DNA of 64,000 nt from Mesorhizobium sp. LHD-90 (GCF_030929505.1 NZ_JAVFVV010000003.1:62001-126000); one strand, 5' to 3'; positions 16,542 to 28,553 are shown, counted from the stretch's first letter. Numbers and translations: made by a program. Notes: a model not told the origin generated them from the letters alone.

Positions 16542-17315
16542 ATGCCGGAAGCGTCTTCCTCGCGCGATCTCGTCGGATCTCTGGAAAAAGGTCTTGGCGT
16601 GATCGAGATCCTCGCCGCGCATCCGGCCGGGCTGACGCTGACGGACACCGCCGAGCGCGCCGGCCTGACCCGCGCCGGGGCGCGCCGCCTGCTGCTGACC
16701 CTGGTCGCCGCCGGTTATGCCGGCCAGGACGGGCGCGTCTTCGCGCTGTCGCCAAAGCTGCTGTCGCTGTCGCGCGCCTGGCTGGAGGGCACGTCTCTAT
16801 GGTCTTTTGCCGAACCGTTCATGCGCGAGGTCGCGGCCGCTATGAACGAGTCCTGCTCGGCCGCCGTGCTTTCCGGTCATGACGTGGTCTATGTCGCCCG
16901 CATTCCCGGCGCGCGGATCATGCGGGTGGCGTTGCAGGTCGGCACGCGGCTGCCTGCCTACTGTACTTCGATGGGCCGGGTGCTGATGTCCGGCATGACC
17001 CAGGAGCAACTCGCAGACTTCCTCGGCAGCGTGGAACTCATCGCCCATACGCCGAAGACGGTCATCGATGGGTCGGAAATCGCCAGAAGGGTGCGGCAGG
17101 CCGCCGAACAGGGTTTTGCCGTTGTCGATGAGGAACTGGAGATCGGCCTGCGCTCCATCGCCGTCCCCATCCGCGACCGGCAGGGCACGATCGTCGCCGC
17201 AATCAACGTCTCGACCCAATCGGCCCGGTTTTCCGTCGCCGAGATGAAGCGGACCGTGTTGCCGCCGTTGAAGCAGGCAGCCGAGCGGATCGAGGATTTT
17301 TTCGCCCTGCAGTGA
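16542..17315 (+). CDS. IclR-family regulator of the beta-ketoadipate genes (PcaR/PobR-like)
   Basis: A 257-aa IclR protein. The N-terminal winged HTH begins with the characteristic VGSLEKGLGVIEILAAHPAG (about residues 11-30), and the ligand-binding domain runs from about residue 85 to 250, with the AYCTSMGRVLMSGM and AAINVSTQSARFS motifs of this branch. Divergent from the CoA-transferase genes, it is the expected PcaR-type regulator responding to 3-oxoadipate or a related intermediate; the effector is inferred. Confidence 0.9.
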   Translation: MPEASSSRDLVGSLEKGLGVIEILAAHPAGLTLTDTAERAGLTRAGARRLLLTLVAAGYAGQDGRVFALSPKLLSLSRAWLEGTSLWSFAEPFMREVAAAMNESCSAAVLSGHDVVYVARIPGARIMRVALQVGTRLPAYCTSMGRVLMSGMTQEQLADFLGSVELIAHTPKTVIDGSEIARRVRQAAEQGFAVVDEELEIGLRSIAVPIRDRQGTIVAAINVSTQSARFSVAEMKRTVLPPLKQAAERIEDFFALQ

Positions 17316-17489
17316 GGCGCACAAATCGAGTCGGCGCGCGAACGGAAAAGCTGTGCGGCGAAGCGCAAAGGCTGGATTTTTCAACGTCGACCCGCCAAAA
17401 ACAGGGGCTGATTAAAGCGCTTCAGGCTCTTTTGCCGTCATTGGAAGTCCAACCCATTGTAATTTATCGATATTCCGAACTTCACGTGC

Positions 17490-18224
17490 TTACAGGAATG
17501 CCGAACCGGAGCGTGTCCTGTCTTCGATATAACCCCGGGAGATCGCCTGCATCCGTGCCTTGCCGAAGCTCGGCCCGTGCCCGCCATGACCGATGCGGAT
17601 GTCAAGTTTTTCCAATCTTTTCATGGTGTTGAGATAGACGGGGATGTCTGCTCCGGGAATGTCGTCGACCAGCTCATCGTCGTAAATGGCGTCGCCCGAA
17701 AAGAATTCGCCGTTGTTTTCGTCCAGCAACGCGATCGATCCGGGCGAGTGGCCGGGCAGGTGCAGCACCGTGAACCGCCGGCTGCCGGTGTCTACGGTGT
17801 CGCCGTCGCCGAGCAGTTCGCTCAGCGGCGCCGGTAATAGCCTGTAATCGTTTAAAGAATAGCCGTCGTAGGGCGGCCGCGCGATCGGTTCGTCCTGCCC
17901 CGTGAACCACGACGCCAGCGTGCCCTCGTCCTTCATCGTCCGGAAAATCTCCGCCTCCGCTTCATGCCCGGCCCGCCGTTCGAACTCGTGAAAACTGCCG
18001 ACATGGTCGACATGGGCGTGGGTGGCGATCGCCAGGACCGGTTTGCCTTTTGCCGGCACCGCCTTGGAAAGGCTGGATATTCCGACACCGAAGTCGAGCT
18101 GGATGTCGAAGTCTCGGCCCTCGATGCGGTAGAGGTTGGCCCGGAAAAACGAATGCACGAACGGCTCGGTGATCAGCGTCACGCCGGGCGAAACGGACCG
18201 GGATTCGAACCAGGAAGACGGCAT
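17490..18224 (-). CDS. metallo-beta-lactamase-fold hydrolase
   Basis: A 244-aa MBL-superfamily protein. The zinc-binding motif THAHVDH (His69, His71, Asp73, His74), LPGHSPGSIAL (second His), SGDAIYDD (bridging Asp) and GHGPSF (terminal His) are present in order. No signal peptide is seen, so it is probably cytoplasmic. Neighbours do not suggest a substrate; glyoxalase II-like or lactonase-like activity are both possible. It converges with the IclR gene. Confidence 0.87.
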   Translation of the reverse strand: MPSSWFESRSVSPGVTLITEPFVHSFFRANLYRIEGRDFDIQLDFGVGISSLSKAVPAKGKPVLAIATHAHVDHVGSFHEFERRAGHEAEAEIFRTMKDEGTLASWFTGQDEPIARPPYDGYSLNDYRLLPAPLSELLGDGDTVDTGSRRFTVLHLPGHSPGSIALLDENNGEFFSGDAIYDDELVDDIPGADIPVYLNTMKRLEKLDIRIGHGGHGPSFGKARMQAISRGYIEDRTRSGSAFL

Positions 18225-18303
18225 TATGGCTGCATTCCAACGGTTTAAGCCGAAAGCAGGCGGGCGTGCAGTCCGCCTGCAATATCAGAAAGGCCGTGTT
18301 TTT

Positions 18304-18858
18304 TCAGCCCCCGGTGGTTTGGTGCTGCGAATGGTCCGGTTCGTTGCTCTTTGCCTCGACGGCGAATTCGACGTCGACCTTGCCGGCCTTCTCGAAGGTC
18401 AAGGTGCTCGGGAATTTGACGCCGGCCTTCGGGATTTCCTTCAAGTCCATGAACATGATGTGAAAGGCGCCCGGCTTCAGGGCGACCTCGCCGCCGGCGG
18501 GAATTTCGACGCCGGCGGTGACCGGTCGCATGGTCATGACACCTTCGGAATTCACCGACATTTCATGGACTTCCGCCTTTCCGGCGATCGGCGAGGTAAT
18601 GGAGACGAGGCGGTCCGCTGCGGCTCCGTGATTGTTGATGACCATGTAGCCGGCGGCGACTTTTGCGCCGGCCGGTATCTCGCGTGACCAGGGATGGCCG
18701 ATCTCGAGGTCGCCCAGCTTGAACTCGTGCGCCCAGAGCGGCCGGGAAAGCGCGAAGATCAGCATCAGCGAAAAAGCGAGGATGCCGATCCGCTCCTCGA
18801 TGCTGCGGAAGCGGGAACGGGCGATTGCGTGCGCGGAGGCGCGTGAAAAGAATCGCAT
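18304..18858 (-). CDS. periplasmic copper chaperone PCu(A)C
   Basis: A 184-aa secreted protein with an N-terminal hydrophobic signal (about residues 26-43, ending LWAHEFKLG) and a cupredoxin-like PCu(A)C domain (about 50-160). The copper motif H(M)x10M...HxM is visible as [14 protein letters not shown] and [10 protein letters not shown]. These proteins deliver Cu(I) to cytochrome c oxidase. The tail is histidine-bearing (DHSQHQ). It follows the small DUF2946 gene on the same strand. Confidence 0.9.
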   Translation of the reverse strand: MRFFSRASAHAIARSRFRSIEERIGILAFSLMLIFALSRPLWAHEFKLGDLEIGHPWSREIPAGAKVAAGYMVINNHGAAADRLVSITSPIAGKAEVHEMSVNSEGVMTMRPVTAGVEIPAGGEVALKPGAFHIMFMDLKEIPKAGVKFPSTLTFEKAGKVDVEFAVEAKSNEPDHSQHQTTGG

Positions 18859-18956
18859 TTCGATTGTCCAATGGTTGGTCCGCGCTCGAAAAGGCTGCGG
18901 AATCGGATTGATAGGATGACTGCGTCCGCGGTTGGCGGAACATTGATCGTGCAGGA

Positions 18957-19343
18957 TCAGGTCAGGGCAGGTGGCGCCCGCGGACTGTTGGGATCGTGCT
19001 CGTCGTCCGGCGCGAAAACGACGTACGCCTTCGGCATGAACGGCTTGAATTCGCTCGCAAAACCGATAGCGAAGGAAGTCGTTTCGGGCGGCGATGCAAG
19101 GCTGGACGCAACGCCGCAGCCCAGCATGCAGCATCCCGGCATCTTGCCGTGATCGCCGCCACCGTCGGGAACGCCATGGTCCGTGCCGGTCATGCAGATC
19201 GGGTTGCCGAAGGCGTCCAGCGGGACCTGTGTCCGCCCGGCCGCGAGCGCCGAGGCGCCCGCCAGCGCCTGGACGAGGAACAGCACGGCGGCGACCAGCG
19301 CCAGCCTCCTGTTCCAATCCTCGCGCAACAACCTCACGGGCAT
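18957..19343 (-). CDS. DUF2946-like small secreted protein, copper-associated
   Basis: A 128-aa protein with an N-terminal hydrophobic helix ([20 protein letters not shown], about residues 14-33), probably a signal or anchor. A short Cys/Met/His-rich stretch ([13 protein letters not shown]) follows, able to bind copper. The start at 19343 has a gggag SD. Its position just upstream of a PCu(A)C chaperone gene supports a role in periplasmic copper handling; the exact function of this family is unknown. Confidence 0.72.
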   Translation of the reverse strand: MPVRLLREDWNRRLALVAAVLFLVQALAGASALAAGRTQVPLDAFGNPICMTGTDHGVPDGGGDHGKMPGCCMLGCGVASSLASPPETTSFAIGFASEFKPFMPKAYVVFAPDDEHDPNSPRAPPALT

Positions 19344-19449
19344 TTTCTCCCGAACCGGATTTTGATTAGCACGGAGGCGGCCGGTCCCCAACCGGATTGT
19401 GCCGCTGCGGCAACGTGCCTTCCGGATCAGCGACACGGAATGCCGCATT

Positions 19450-19890
19450 CTAAAGCCTTGCCCGCGTGGTCCTCGGTGTTGCGAGCAGCAGGCTGGTTTC
19501 CGATCCGGTGATGCCCGCAATGAGACGGATGCGCCGCAGCACGGCGTCCAGTTCCGTCAGCGACGTCGTGCCGATCTCGACCACAAGGTCCCAGCGGCCG
19601 TTGGTCGTGTGAATGGCCGAAACCTCCGGAAAGCCGCCCAGTGCGCGGATCACCCGATCGGCCGCGTGGCCCTCGATCTCGATCATCATGATGCCGCGCA
19701 CCCGCTGGTCGACCGCGTCGGCGCGCAGGATCACCGTGTAGCCGATGATGTCGCCGGACTTTTCCAGCCTTTCCATGCGGCTGCGCACTGTTGCGCGCGA
19801 CACGCCGAGATCGATGGCGATGTCGGAGATGCTGCGGCGTGCGTCGTGCCGCAGCAGGGTGACCAGTTTTTCGTCAAGCGTGTCCATCAT
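19450..19890 (-). CDS. Lrp/AsnC-family regulator of arginine/ornithine catabolism
   Basis: A 146-aa Lrp-type regulator: N-terminal HTH (LDEKLVTLLRHDARRSISDI, recognition helix VSRATVRSRMERLE) and C-terminal RAM ligand-binding domain (about residues 65-140). Two adjacent ATGs (19890 and 19887) are both possible starts; neither has a strong SD. It is divergent from arginase and ornithine cyclodeaminase, the layout of an amino-acid-responsive activator. Confidence 0.88.
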   Translation of the reverse strand: MMDTLDEKLVTLLRHDARRSISDIAIDLGVSRATVRSRMERLEKSGDIIGYTVILRADAVDQRVRGIMMIEIEGHAADRVIRALGGFPEVSAIHTTNGRWDLVVEIGTTSLTELDAVLRRIRLIAGITGSETSLLLATPRTTRARL

Positions 19891-19914
19891 TGCCAATTCG
19901 ATACACGGAATGAT

Positions 19915-19965
19915 CGAAACGATAAGCCATCTGGAAAGATTTGCCAATTTTATCTGTTCGTTTCG
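19915..19965. promoter_or_regulatory. candidate Lrp-type operator
   Basis: An 8-bp perfect inverted repeat, cgaaacga (19915-19922) and tcgtttcg (19958-19965), with a nested gataa / ttatc pair inside, lies in the AT-rich divergent region between the Lrp gene and arginase. The half-sites are 43 bp centre to centre, about four helical turns, compatible with a multimeric Lrp protein. Confidence 0.42.
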
Positions 19966-20023
19966 TCAGGCGCGTCTGCTCCAATGCCGGCGATTGACAA
20001 TTCCATTTTTGAGGGAGCTTCCG

Positions 20024-20944
20024 ATGCTGTGCAGAATCGTCGGCGCGCCGGTGCAGGACGGCGCCGGGCGCATGGGCTGCGAGATGGGGCCGAGTGCGCT
20101 GCGGACCGCCGGGCTGGTTTCGGCGCTGCGCGACCTCGGCCATGAGGTCGAGGATCTGGGCGCGGTGCAGGCGGCCGTTGCGTCGCGGGTCGTGCACGGC
20201 AATTTGGCGCTGAAGGCGCTGCCCGAAATCTCCGCCTGGACCTCTGCGATCGCCGAACGCGCCTATGCCGCCAGCGCAAACGCCATGCCGATCTTCCTCG
20301 GCGGCGACCATTCGATCTCGGCCGGCACGCTCGCCGGCGTGGCGCGTCGCGCCGCCGAGCAGGGGCGTCCGCTGTTCGTGCTGTGGCTGGACGCCCATCC
20401 GGATTTCCACACACTCGACACCACCACCAGCGGCAATCTGCATGGCGTGCCGCTCGCCTATGCCAGCGGCCAGCCCGGCTTTTCCGGCTATTTTCCCGAT
20501 CTCGCGGCGCGGATCGATCCGTCGCGCATCTGCACGCTCGGCCTGCGCAGCGTCGATCCGGCCGAGCGGCGGGCGCTGATGGCAGCCGGCGTCACCGTGC
20601 ACGACATGCGCGCCGTCGACGAGCACGGCATACCCGCGCTGCTCCGCGCCTTCCTGGCGCGGGTCGAGGCGGAGAACGGCCTGCTGCATGTCAGTCTCGA
20701 CGTCGATTTCCTCGACCCGTCGATCGCGCCGGCCGTCGGCACCACGGTTCCCGGCGGCGCGACTTTTCGCGAAGCGCACCTCGTCATGGAAATGCTCTCC
20801 GACAGCGGACTGGTCACCAGCCTCGACCTGGTCGAACTCAATCCTTTCCTCGACGAGCGCGGCCGCACCGCGACGCTGATGGTCGACCTCACCGCCAGCC
20901 TGATGGGCAAGCGCATCATGGACCGCCCGACAAGGAGCTTTTGA
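20024..20944 (+). CDS. arginase
   Basis: A 306-aa Mn-dependent ureohydrolase converting arginine to ornithine and urea. The metal ligands are visible: His96 (GGDHS), Asp123, His125 and Asp127 (DAHPDFH), and Asp226 and Asp228 (DVDFLDP). Length matches bacterial arginases. The start is set by the gagggag SD. It is followed after 2 bp by ornithine cyclodeaminase, so the pair converts arginine to proline. Agmatinase is unlikely given the neighbour. Confidence 0.93.
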   Translation: MLCRIVGAPVQDGAGRMGCEMGPSALRTAGLVSALRDLGHEVEDLGAVQAAVASRVVHGNLALKALPEISAWTSAIAERAYAASANAMPIFLGGDHSISAGTLAGVARRAAEQGRPLFVLWLDAHPDFHTLDTTTSGNLHGVPLAYASGQPGFSGYFPDLAARIDPSRICTLGLRSVDPAERRALMAAGVTVHDMRAVDEHGIPALLRAFLARVEAENGLLHVSLDVDFLDPSIAPAVGTTVPGGATFREAHLVMEMLSDSGLVTSLDLVELNPFLDERGRTATLMVDLTASLMGKRIMDRPTRSF

Positions 20945-20946
20945 TC

Positions 20947-22014
20947 ATGCAGCAGAAACTCAACATCGTGCCGTTCGTCAGCGTCGACCACATGATGAAG
21001 CTGGTGCTCGCCGTCGGCGTCGAGACGTTCCTGACCGAGCTGGCTGGCTACATCGAGGACGACTTCCGTCGCTGGGAGTTGTTCGACAAGACCCCGCGTG
21101 TGGCCTCCCACAGCCATGACGGGGTCATCGAGCTGATGCCAACCAGCGACGGAAAGCTCTATGGATTCAAATACGTCAACGGCCATCCGAAGAACACGCA
21201 TGAGGGCCTGCAGACCGTCACCGCCTTCGGCGTGCTGGCCGACGTCGGCAGCGGTTATCCCATGCTGCTCACGGAAATGACCATCCTGACGGCGCTGCGC
21301 ACCGCGGCGATGTCGGCGGTGGCCGCCAAACACCTGGCGCCGAAGGGCGCTCGCACCATGGCGATCATCGGCAACGGAGCGCAGTCGGAATTCCAGGCCA
21401 TCGCCTTCACGGCGCTGACTGGCGTCGACCGGCTGCGGCTCTACGACATCGATTCAAGCGCGTCGCGCAAGTGCGCGAAAAACCTTGCGGGAATGGGTTT
21501 CGACATCACCGTCTGCGCGACCGGCCAGGAGGCGGTGGAGGGCGCCGAGATCATCACCACCGTCACCGCCGACAAGCAGTATGCGACGATCCTCACCGAC
21601 AACATGGTGGGGCCGGGCGTGCACATCAACGCTGTCGGCGGCGATTGCCCCGGCAAGACCGAGTTGCACCGCGACATCCTGCTGCGCTCCGACATTTTTG
21701 TCGAATTCCCGCCGCAGACGCGCATCGAGGGCGAGATCCAGCAGCTTGCCGCCGATCACCCGGTCACCGAACTGTGGCAGGTGATCGCCGGCAAGGCGGA
21801 GGGCCGCAAAACTGCCCGGCAGATCACGCTGTTCGATTCGGTCGGCTTCGCCATCGAGGATTTTTCGGCGCTGCGCTACGTGCGCGACAAGCTGCGCGAC
21901 ACCGGCCTCTTCGAAGAACTCGACCTGCTCGCCGATCCGGACGAGCCGCGCGACCTGTTCGGCATGCTGCTGCGCGCCCAGGCGGCCGGAGCGGCGACGG
22001 CGGCCGCCGGATAG
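20947..22014 (+). CDS. ornithine cyclodeaminase
   Basis: A 355-aa NAD-dependent enzyme of the OCD/mu-crystallin family that converts ornithine to proline with ammonia release. ALRTAAMSAVAAKHLAPKGA is the family substrate-site helix, and MAIIGNGAQSEFQAIAF is the Rossmann glycine motif. HINAVGGDCPGKTELHRDIL carries the catalytic Asp region. It is directly downstream of arginase (start two bases after the stop), with an aaggag SD inside the end of that gene. Confidence 0.94.
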   Translation: MQQKLNIVPFVSVDHMMKLVLAVGVETFLTELAGYIEDDFRRWELFDKTPRVASHSHDGVIELMPTSDGKLYGFKYVNGHPKNTHEGLQTVTAFGVLADVGSGYPMLLTEMTILTALRTAAMSAVAAKHLAPKGARTMAIIGNGAQSEFQAIAFTALTGVDRLRLYDIDSSASRKCAKNLAGMGFDITVCATGQEAVEGAEIITTVTADKQYATILTDNMVGPGVHINAVGGDCPGKTELHRDILLRSDIFVEFPPQTRIEGEIQQLAADHPVTELWQVIAGKAEGRKTARQITLFDSVGFAIEDFSALRYVRDKLRDTGLFEELDLLADPDEPRDLFGMLLRAQAAGAATAAAG

Positions 22015-22039
22015 GGAACGTTCACGTCCCTTCGGCCGC

Positions 22040-23053
22040 TCAGCGCGCGTATTTGGTGAGGTCGATGGCTCTGATCTGCTTCATGTAACCAGCGTTCTCC
22101 TTGATCGAACGCTGCACCGACTCGCGCAGCATCTCGGAGGTTCGGACCGAACTCAGGATTTCCTCGAAGATACGGCTTTCAGGGTTGCTCTCTCCCGCAC
22201 CCCAACTGGCCGTCAGGGTGCTGAAGGCATAGTGCTTGTCCATGATCTTGGCGACTGCCCAGTACGCGTCGAGCCAGGCCTTGTTGGTCTCGTCAGTGTT
22301 GCGCTTGCGCACGAAATGCGCCGCGGTGGCGATGACGGAATCCACCTCGTCGAGATCGATCAGATGCAACTCGCCGCGCAGGGCGTGTTGTGCGACCGCC
22401 TCGGCGATGAAGGCGTCGGCCTCCCGCGCGCGGATGGTCGCACGCATGTCCTTCCAATCCTGAATGACGTGGGTCGTTTCGTGTACGACGGTCAGCATGC
22501 GTGTAATCGGGTCCACGCCCTCGTCGAAGAGATCAAGGGTGTTTCCCTTCGCGGCGTACATGCCGCGGGTGCTTGCGGCGCGCGAAAGCCCGCCGGCCTT
22601 GCTTAGACGCACGGTGATGTGCTTCCTGCCGATGAGGTCGCGCACGCCGAGATAGTCGAACGGGGCATAGGTGATCTTGGTGCCCGGGCTCTTGAACAGG
22701 ATCTTGCCGACGACGTCGTTGCCGAGCGCGGCGTGGACGTGCTTGAGTTCCTCGTCGGTGGTCAGCGGGACCATGTTGAGGTTTTCGGCCTTGCGTCCCC
22801 GTTCCACATAAAACCTGAGGCGTTGGCCCGCTCCCTCGGCGAACAGGCTCTCCTCGAACAGGGCGACGAGCGCCTTGCCCTCGTCTTCGGTGATGCGGTG
22901 CGCGGGACTGAAGACGGGACCGGCGATGAAGTCGATGTCACTCGCCGTAAGGCGGCGGCTCGTGTCTTCCTTGGTCCGGGTCTTCCACCTGTCGGCGATC
23001 GGCTTGTTGAGAGCCGCGACGCGATCGTAAAGCTCACCCATGGTTTGCCCCAT
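22040..23053 (-). CDS. orphan protein with HExxH zinc-peptidase-like motif
   Basis: A 337-aa protein of no family I recognise. It has no signal peptide or membrane segment. At about residues 189-200 it reads VVHETTHVIQDW, an HExxH zinc motif (His191, Glu192, His195), and EADAFIAEAVAQH 16 residues later offers a third ligand (Glu211). Other parts are rich in Lys, Arg and Asp. No strong SD precedes the ATG at 23053; a second in-frame ATG at 23041 is possible. It stands alone between the ornithine cyclodeaminase gene and gyrB. A metallopeptidase function is inference from one motif. Confidence 0.6.
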   Translation of the reverse strand: MGQTMGELYDRVAALNKPIADRWKTRTKEDTSRRLTASDIDFIAGPVFSPAHRITEDEGKALVALFEESLFAEGAGQRLRFYVERGRKAENLNMVPLTTDEELKHVHAALGNDVVGKILFKSPGTKITYAPFDYLGVRDLIGRKHITVRLSKAGGLSRAASTRGMYAAKGNTLDLFDEGVDPITRMLTVVHETTHVIQDWKDMRATIRAREADAFIAEAVAQHALRGELHLIDLDEVDSVIATAAHFVRKRNTDETNKAWLDAYWAVAKIMDKHYAFSTLTASWGAGESNPESRIFEEILSSVRTSEMLRESVQRSIKENAGYMKQIRAIDLTKYAR

Positions 23054-23318
23054 TTGAAACGACGAGGGACGGAAGACACAGTGACCGCGGCGGCCTGCCG
23101 GGGCTGCTGGGAAACCTAGGATTGGTCATGACCGCATCGCGCATGCTCGGTTGATGTCGAAGGCCGATGCCTCGATCCGACTTCGCATGGGAAGTAGCAC
23201 AGTTTGATGTCGCACAAACAAGTGTGGTGTTTCCAACATCAAACAATATGGGCGTGACGTCAACCGGGCGGCGGCGACGCGCTCCCGCCCGCCGGTGTTC
23301 CTTAGAGTTTTGCCGGTA

Positions 23319-26147
<2,829 letters not shown>

Positions 26148-26570
26148 CTAGTAAATAATCTGCGACCTTGCGGCCGCCCGTCCGGCGCGTGCTTTTGCCG
26201 TCCCGTTCCGCTACGATCAACCATCGCCTTACGGCTTTCACCTGCGATCAAGTTGCGTACTGGCAGACATACTCCAGGTTGTGTATGTGGGAACTCTTGG
26301 GACAGCCCCCGGCCTTCGCGGCCACGTTAGCCGCTATCTCCGGGACGCCGGTTCCTCCCCGCAAACCACCGTCATGATCGGCGTCCCCGCGGGAGAAACT
26401 GCCGACGAGTATGCGCGTGGTTTTGGGGAGGGGGATGAAAATTTTCCTCGACGGCATTTTTTCACTTCGGGCAGGAAAGCGGGTCAAGCAAACACAAGGG
26501 CTTGGCTGGGCTGCCGCAAAAAAATATCGCCTTTTGCGACAAATTCTTTCCCCGTTTTGCGCAGGAAATC

Positions 26571-26652
26571 CCGGGGACAGTTTACTCAATTCCAGGTTCA
26601 AGCGCTGCCGCGGCGGCAGTGCGGGGACCGGAATTGAGTAGACTGTCCCCGG
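26571..26652. repeat. REP-like palindrome with ggggacag...ctgtcccc arms
   Basis: The arms are ccggggacagtttactcaat onward (26571-26592) and the complement ggaattgagtagactgtccc onward (26630-26652), with one mismatch. Between them an independent hairpin gctgccgcggcggcag forms. The arm sequence resembles motifs seen near REP-associated tyrosine transposases; none of these genes is in the window. Confidence 0.75.
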
Positions 26653-26749
26653 ATTCCAGGCGGGAAGCGGGACCGATTCCTCGCTGTTCCATGGTGTCGC
26701 ATGTCGCGGGCGCCTATCTTGTGCAAAAGTCAGTCCGGATCGACCCGCC

Positions 26750-28120
26750 ATGGACACATCGCCAGCCCCGTTTCGCCCTCCGGCGCCCGTGCCTCGCACG
26801 CGGCCGCCCTCCATGCTGGAGATGATCCGCATCATCTACCGCAACCCGCTCGAACTGTGGGGCGAGCCCTCCTACAACCAGCCCTGGATTGTTGTGAACG
26901 GCGTCGGCGGGCCGTTGGTGATCGCCAACGATCCCGGCCTGATCCGCCACGTGCTGGTCGACAACGCAAAAAACTACAAGCTCGCCACCGTGCGCCAGAA
27001 AGTGCTGCGGCCGATCCTGCGCGACGGGCTGCTGACGGCGGAAGGGCAGGTGTGGAAACGCTCGCGCAAAGCGATGGCGCCGGTGTTCACGCCGCGCCAC
27101 ATCTTCGGCTTCGCCAAACCGATGCTGGAGCGGACGCAGGCTTTCGCCGAGCGCTATGAAAACGTCGCCGGCACCGTGGATGTCGCCCACGACATGACGC
27201 TGCTGACCTTCGACATCATGGCCGAGACGCTGTTCTCCAACGAGATCGCCGGCTCGCCCGGCTCGTTCGGCGGCGAGATCGAGCGGCTGTTCGAGACGAT
27301 GGGTCGCGTCGATCCGCTCGACATTCTTCGCGCGCCGGACTGGCTGCCACGCATCACCCACATTCGCGGCCGCCGGACGATGAGGTTTTTTCGAATGATC
27401 GTCAGCGACACGGTGGCGATGCGCATCGAGCGCATGGAACGCACGCCCGACGACGTGCCTGAGGATTTCCTGACCCTGCTGCTCAATGCCGAGGGAGAGG
27501 ACGGGCTGACTCGCCAGGAGGTGGAGGACAACATCATCACCTTCATCGGCGCCGGCCACGAGACGACGGCCCGCGCGCTGGGCTGGACGCTCTATTGCCT
27601 GGCCGAGGCGCCGTGGGAGCGCGCGCCGATCGAAGACGAGATCGACCGGGTGACGAAGGCCGAGCCCGACCCGGTGAAGTGGCTGGACCTGATGCCTCTG
27701 ACGCGCGCGGCCTTCGAGGAGGCGATGCGGCTCTATCCGCCGGCGCCGTCGATCAACCGCGAGCCGATCGTGCCGGAAACCTATGAGACGCTAAAAATCC
27801 CGCGCGGCGCGCAGGTGCTGGTGATGCCCTGGGTGGTGCACCGGCACAGAAAACTGTGGGACGACCCGAACGCCTTCCTGCCGTCGCGCTTCCACCCCGG
27901 CAACAGGGAGAAAATAAACCGTTTCCAGTATCTGCCGTTCGGGGCGGGGCCGCGCATCTGCATCGGCGCGAGTTTCGCTATGCAGGAGGCGGTGATCGCC
28001 CTGGCGGTGCTGTTGTCGCGCTTCCGCTTCGACACGGTGGCCGAGACCAAACCCTGGCCGGTGCAGAAGCTGACCACGCAGCCGCAGGGCGGCCTGCCGA
28101 TGCGGGTAACGCGGCGATAG
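26750..28120 (+). CDS. cytochrome P450, E-class
   Basis: A 456-aa haem monooxygenase without membrane anchor. The I-helix oxygen-activating motif is FIGAGHETTA (about residues 264-273), the K-helix ExxR is EAMR (about 325-328), and the haem-thiolate loop FGAGPRICIG places the ligand at Cys404. The N-terminus is proline-rich (PAPFRPPAPVPRTRPPS). It needs electron-transfer partners not encoded nearby. The substrate is unknown; family relatives include fatty-acid and terpenoid hydroxylases. It stands alone between a gene-free stretch and a toxin-antitoxin pair. Confidence 0.93.
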   Translation: MDTSPAPFRPPAPVPRTRPPSMLEMIRIIYRNPLELWGEPSYNQPWIVVNGVGGPLVIANDPGLIRHVLVDNAKNYKLATVRQKVLRPILRDGLLTAEGQVWKRSRKAMAPVFTPRHIFGFAKPMLERTQAFAERYENVAGTVDVAHDMTLLTFDIMAETLFSNEIAGSPGSFGGEIERLFETMGRVDPLDILRAPDWLPRITHIRGRRTMRFFRMIVSDTVAMRIERMERTPDDVPEDFLTLLLNAEGEDGLTRQEVEDNIITFIGAGHETTARALGWTLYCLAEAPWERAPIEDEIDRVTKAEPDPVKWLDLMPLTRAAFEEAMRLYPPAPSINREPIVPETYETLKIPRGAQVLVMPWVVHRHRKLWDDPNAFLPSRFHPGNREKINRFQYLPFGAGPRICIGASFAMQEAVIALAVLLSRFRFDTVAETKPWPVQKLTTQPQGGLPMRVTRR

Positions 28121-28178
28121 AGTCGCTCAGTTGATTTCTCCTGCAAGAATGAGTATCTATGTTTTCAGGAGAAACGAC

Positions 28179-28553
28179 ATGGAAAGCTTGCATTCCCCAC
28201 GACCCTCCGCCGGCGCAGTGGCGTCCAAGGCGCTGATGCGGGCTGCCGAGTTGCTCGGACTGTCGGCAAGGGAGCTGTCCGCAGTGATCGGTCTTTCGGA
28301 AGCGAGCCTCTCGCGGCTGAAGAAAGGCGACGCCGCCGTGCGGCTAGCCGGCAAGCCCTATGAACTCGCCCTGCTGTTCATCCGGCTCTACCGCTCGCTC
28401 GACGCCATCATGGGCGGCGACGACGAGGCGTCGCGGCGCTGGATGCGCGCCGAAAACACCGCCCTCGGCGGCAGGCCGATCTCCAGGATCACGACCATAG
28501 ACGGGCTCGCCAATGTCCTTGCCTATCTGGACGCCCGGCGCGCTCCGGTCTGA
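28179..28553 (+). CDS. Xre/ParS-type antitoxin (DUF2384) of RES-Xre module
   Basis: A 124-aa antitoxin. The N-terminal HTH (AAELLGLSARELSAVIGLSE, about residues 21-40) is followed by a C-terminal toxin-binding ParS-like domain (ELALLFIRLYRSLDAIMGGD, and GGRPISRITTIDGLANVLAY). A caggag SD lies eight bases before the ATG at 28179; an upstream in-frame ATG at 28131 lacks one. It overlaps the RES toxin gene by 41 nt. Such antitoxins neutralise the toxin and repress their own operon. Confidence 0.88.
   Translation: MESLHSPRPSAGAVASKALMRAAELLGLSARELSAVIGLSEASLSRLKKGDAAVRLAGKPYELALLFIRLYRSLDAIMGGDDEASRRWMRAENTALGGRPISRITTIDGLANVLAYLDARRAPV

Noticed and set aside
26168-26641. Short plus-strand frames in the gene-free stretch before the P450 gene
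   Set aside because: No SD, no recognisable domain, and the last one runs into the palindrome at 26571.
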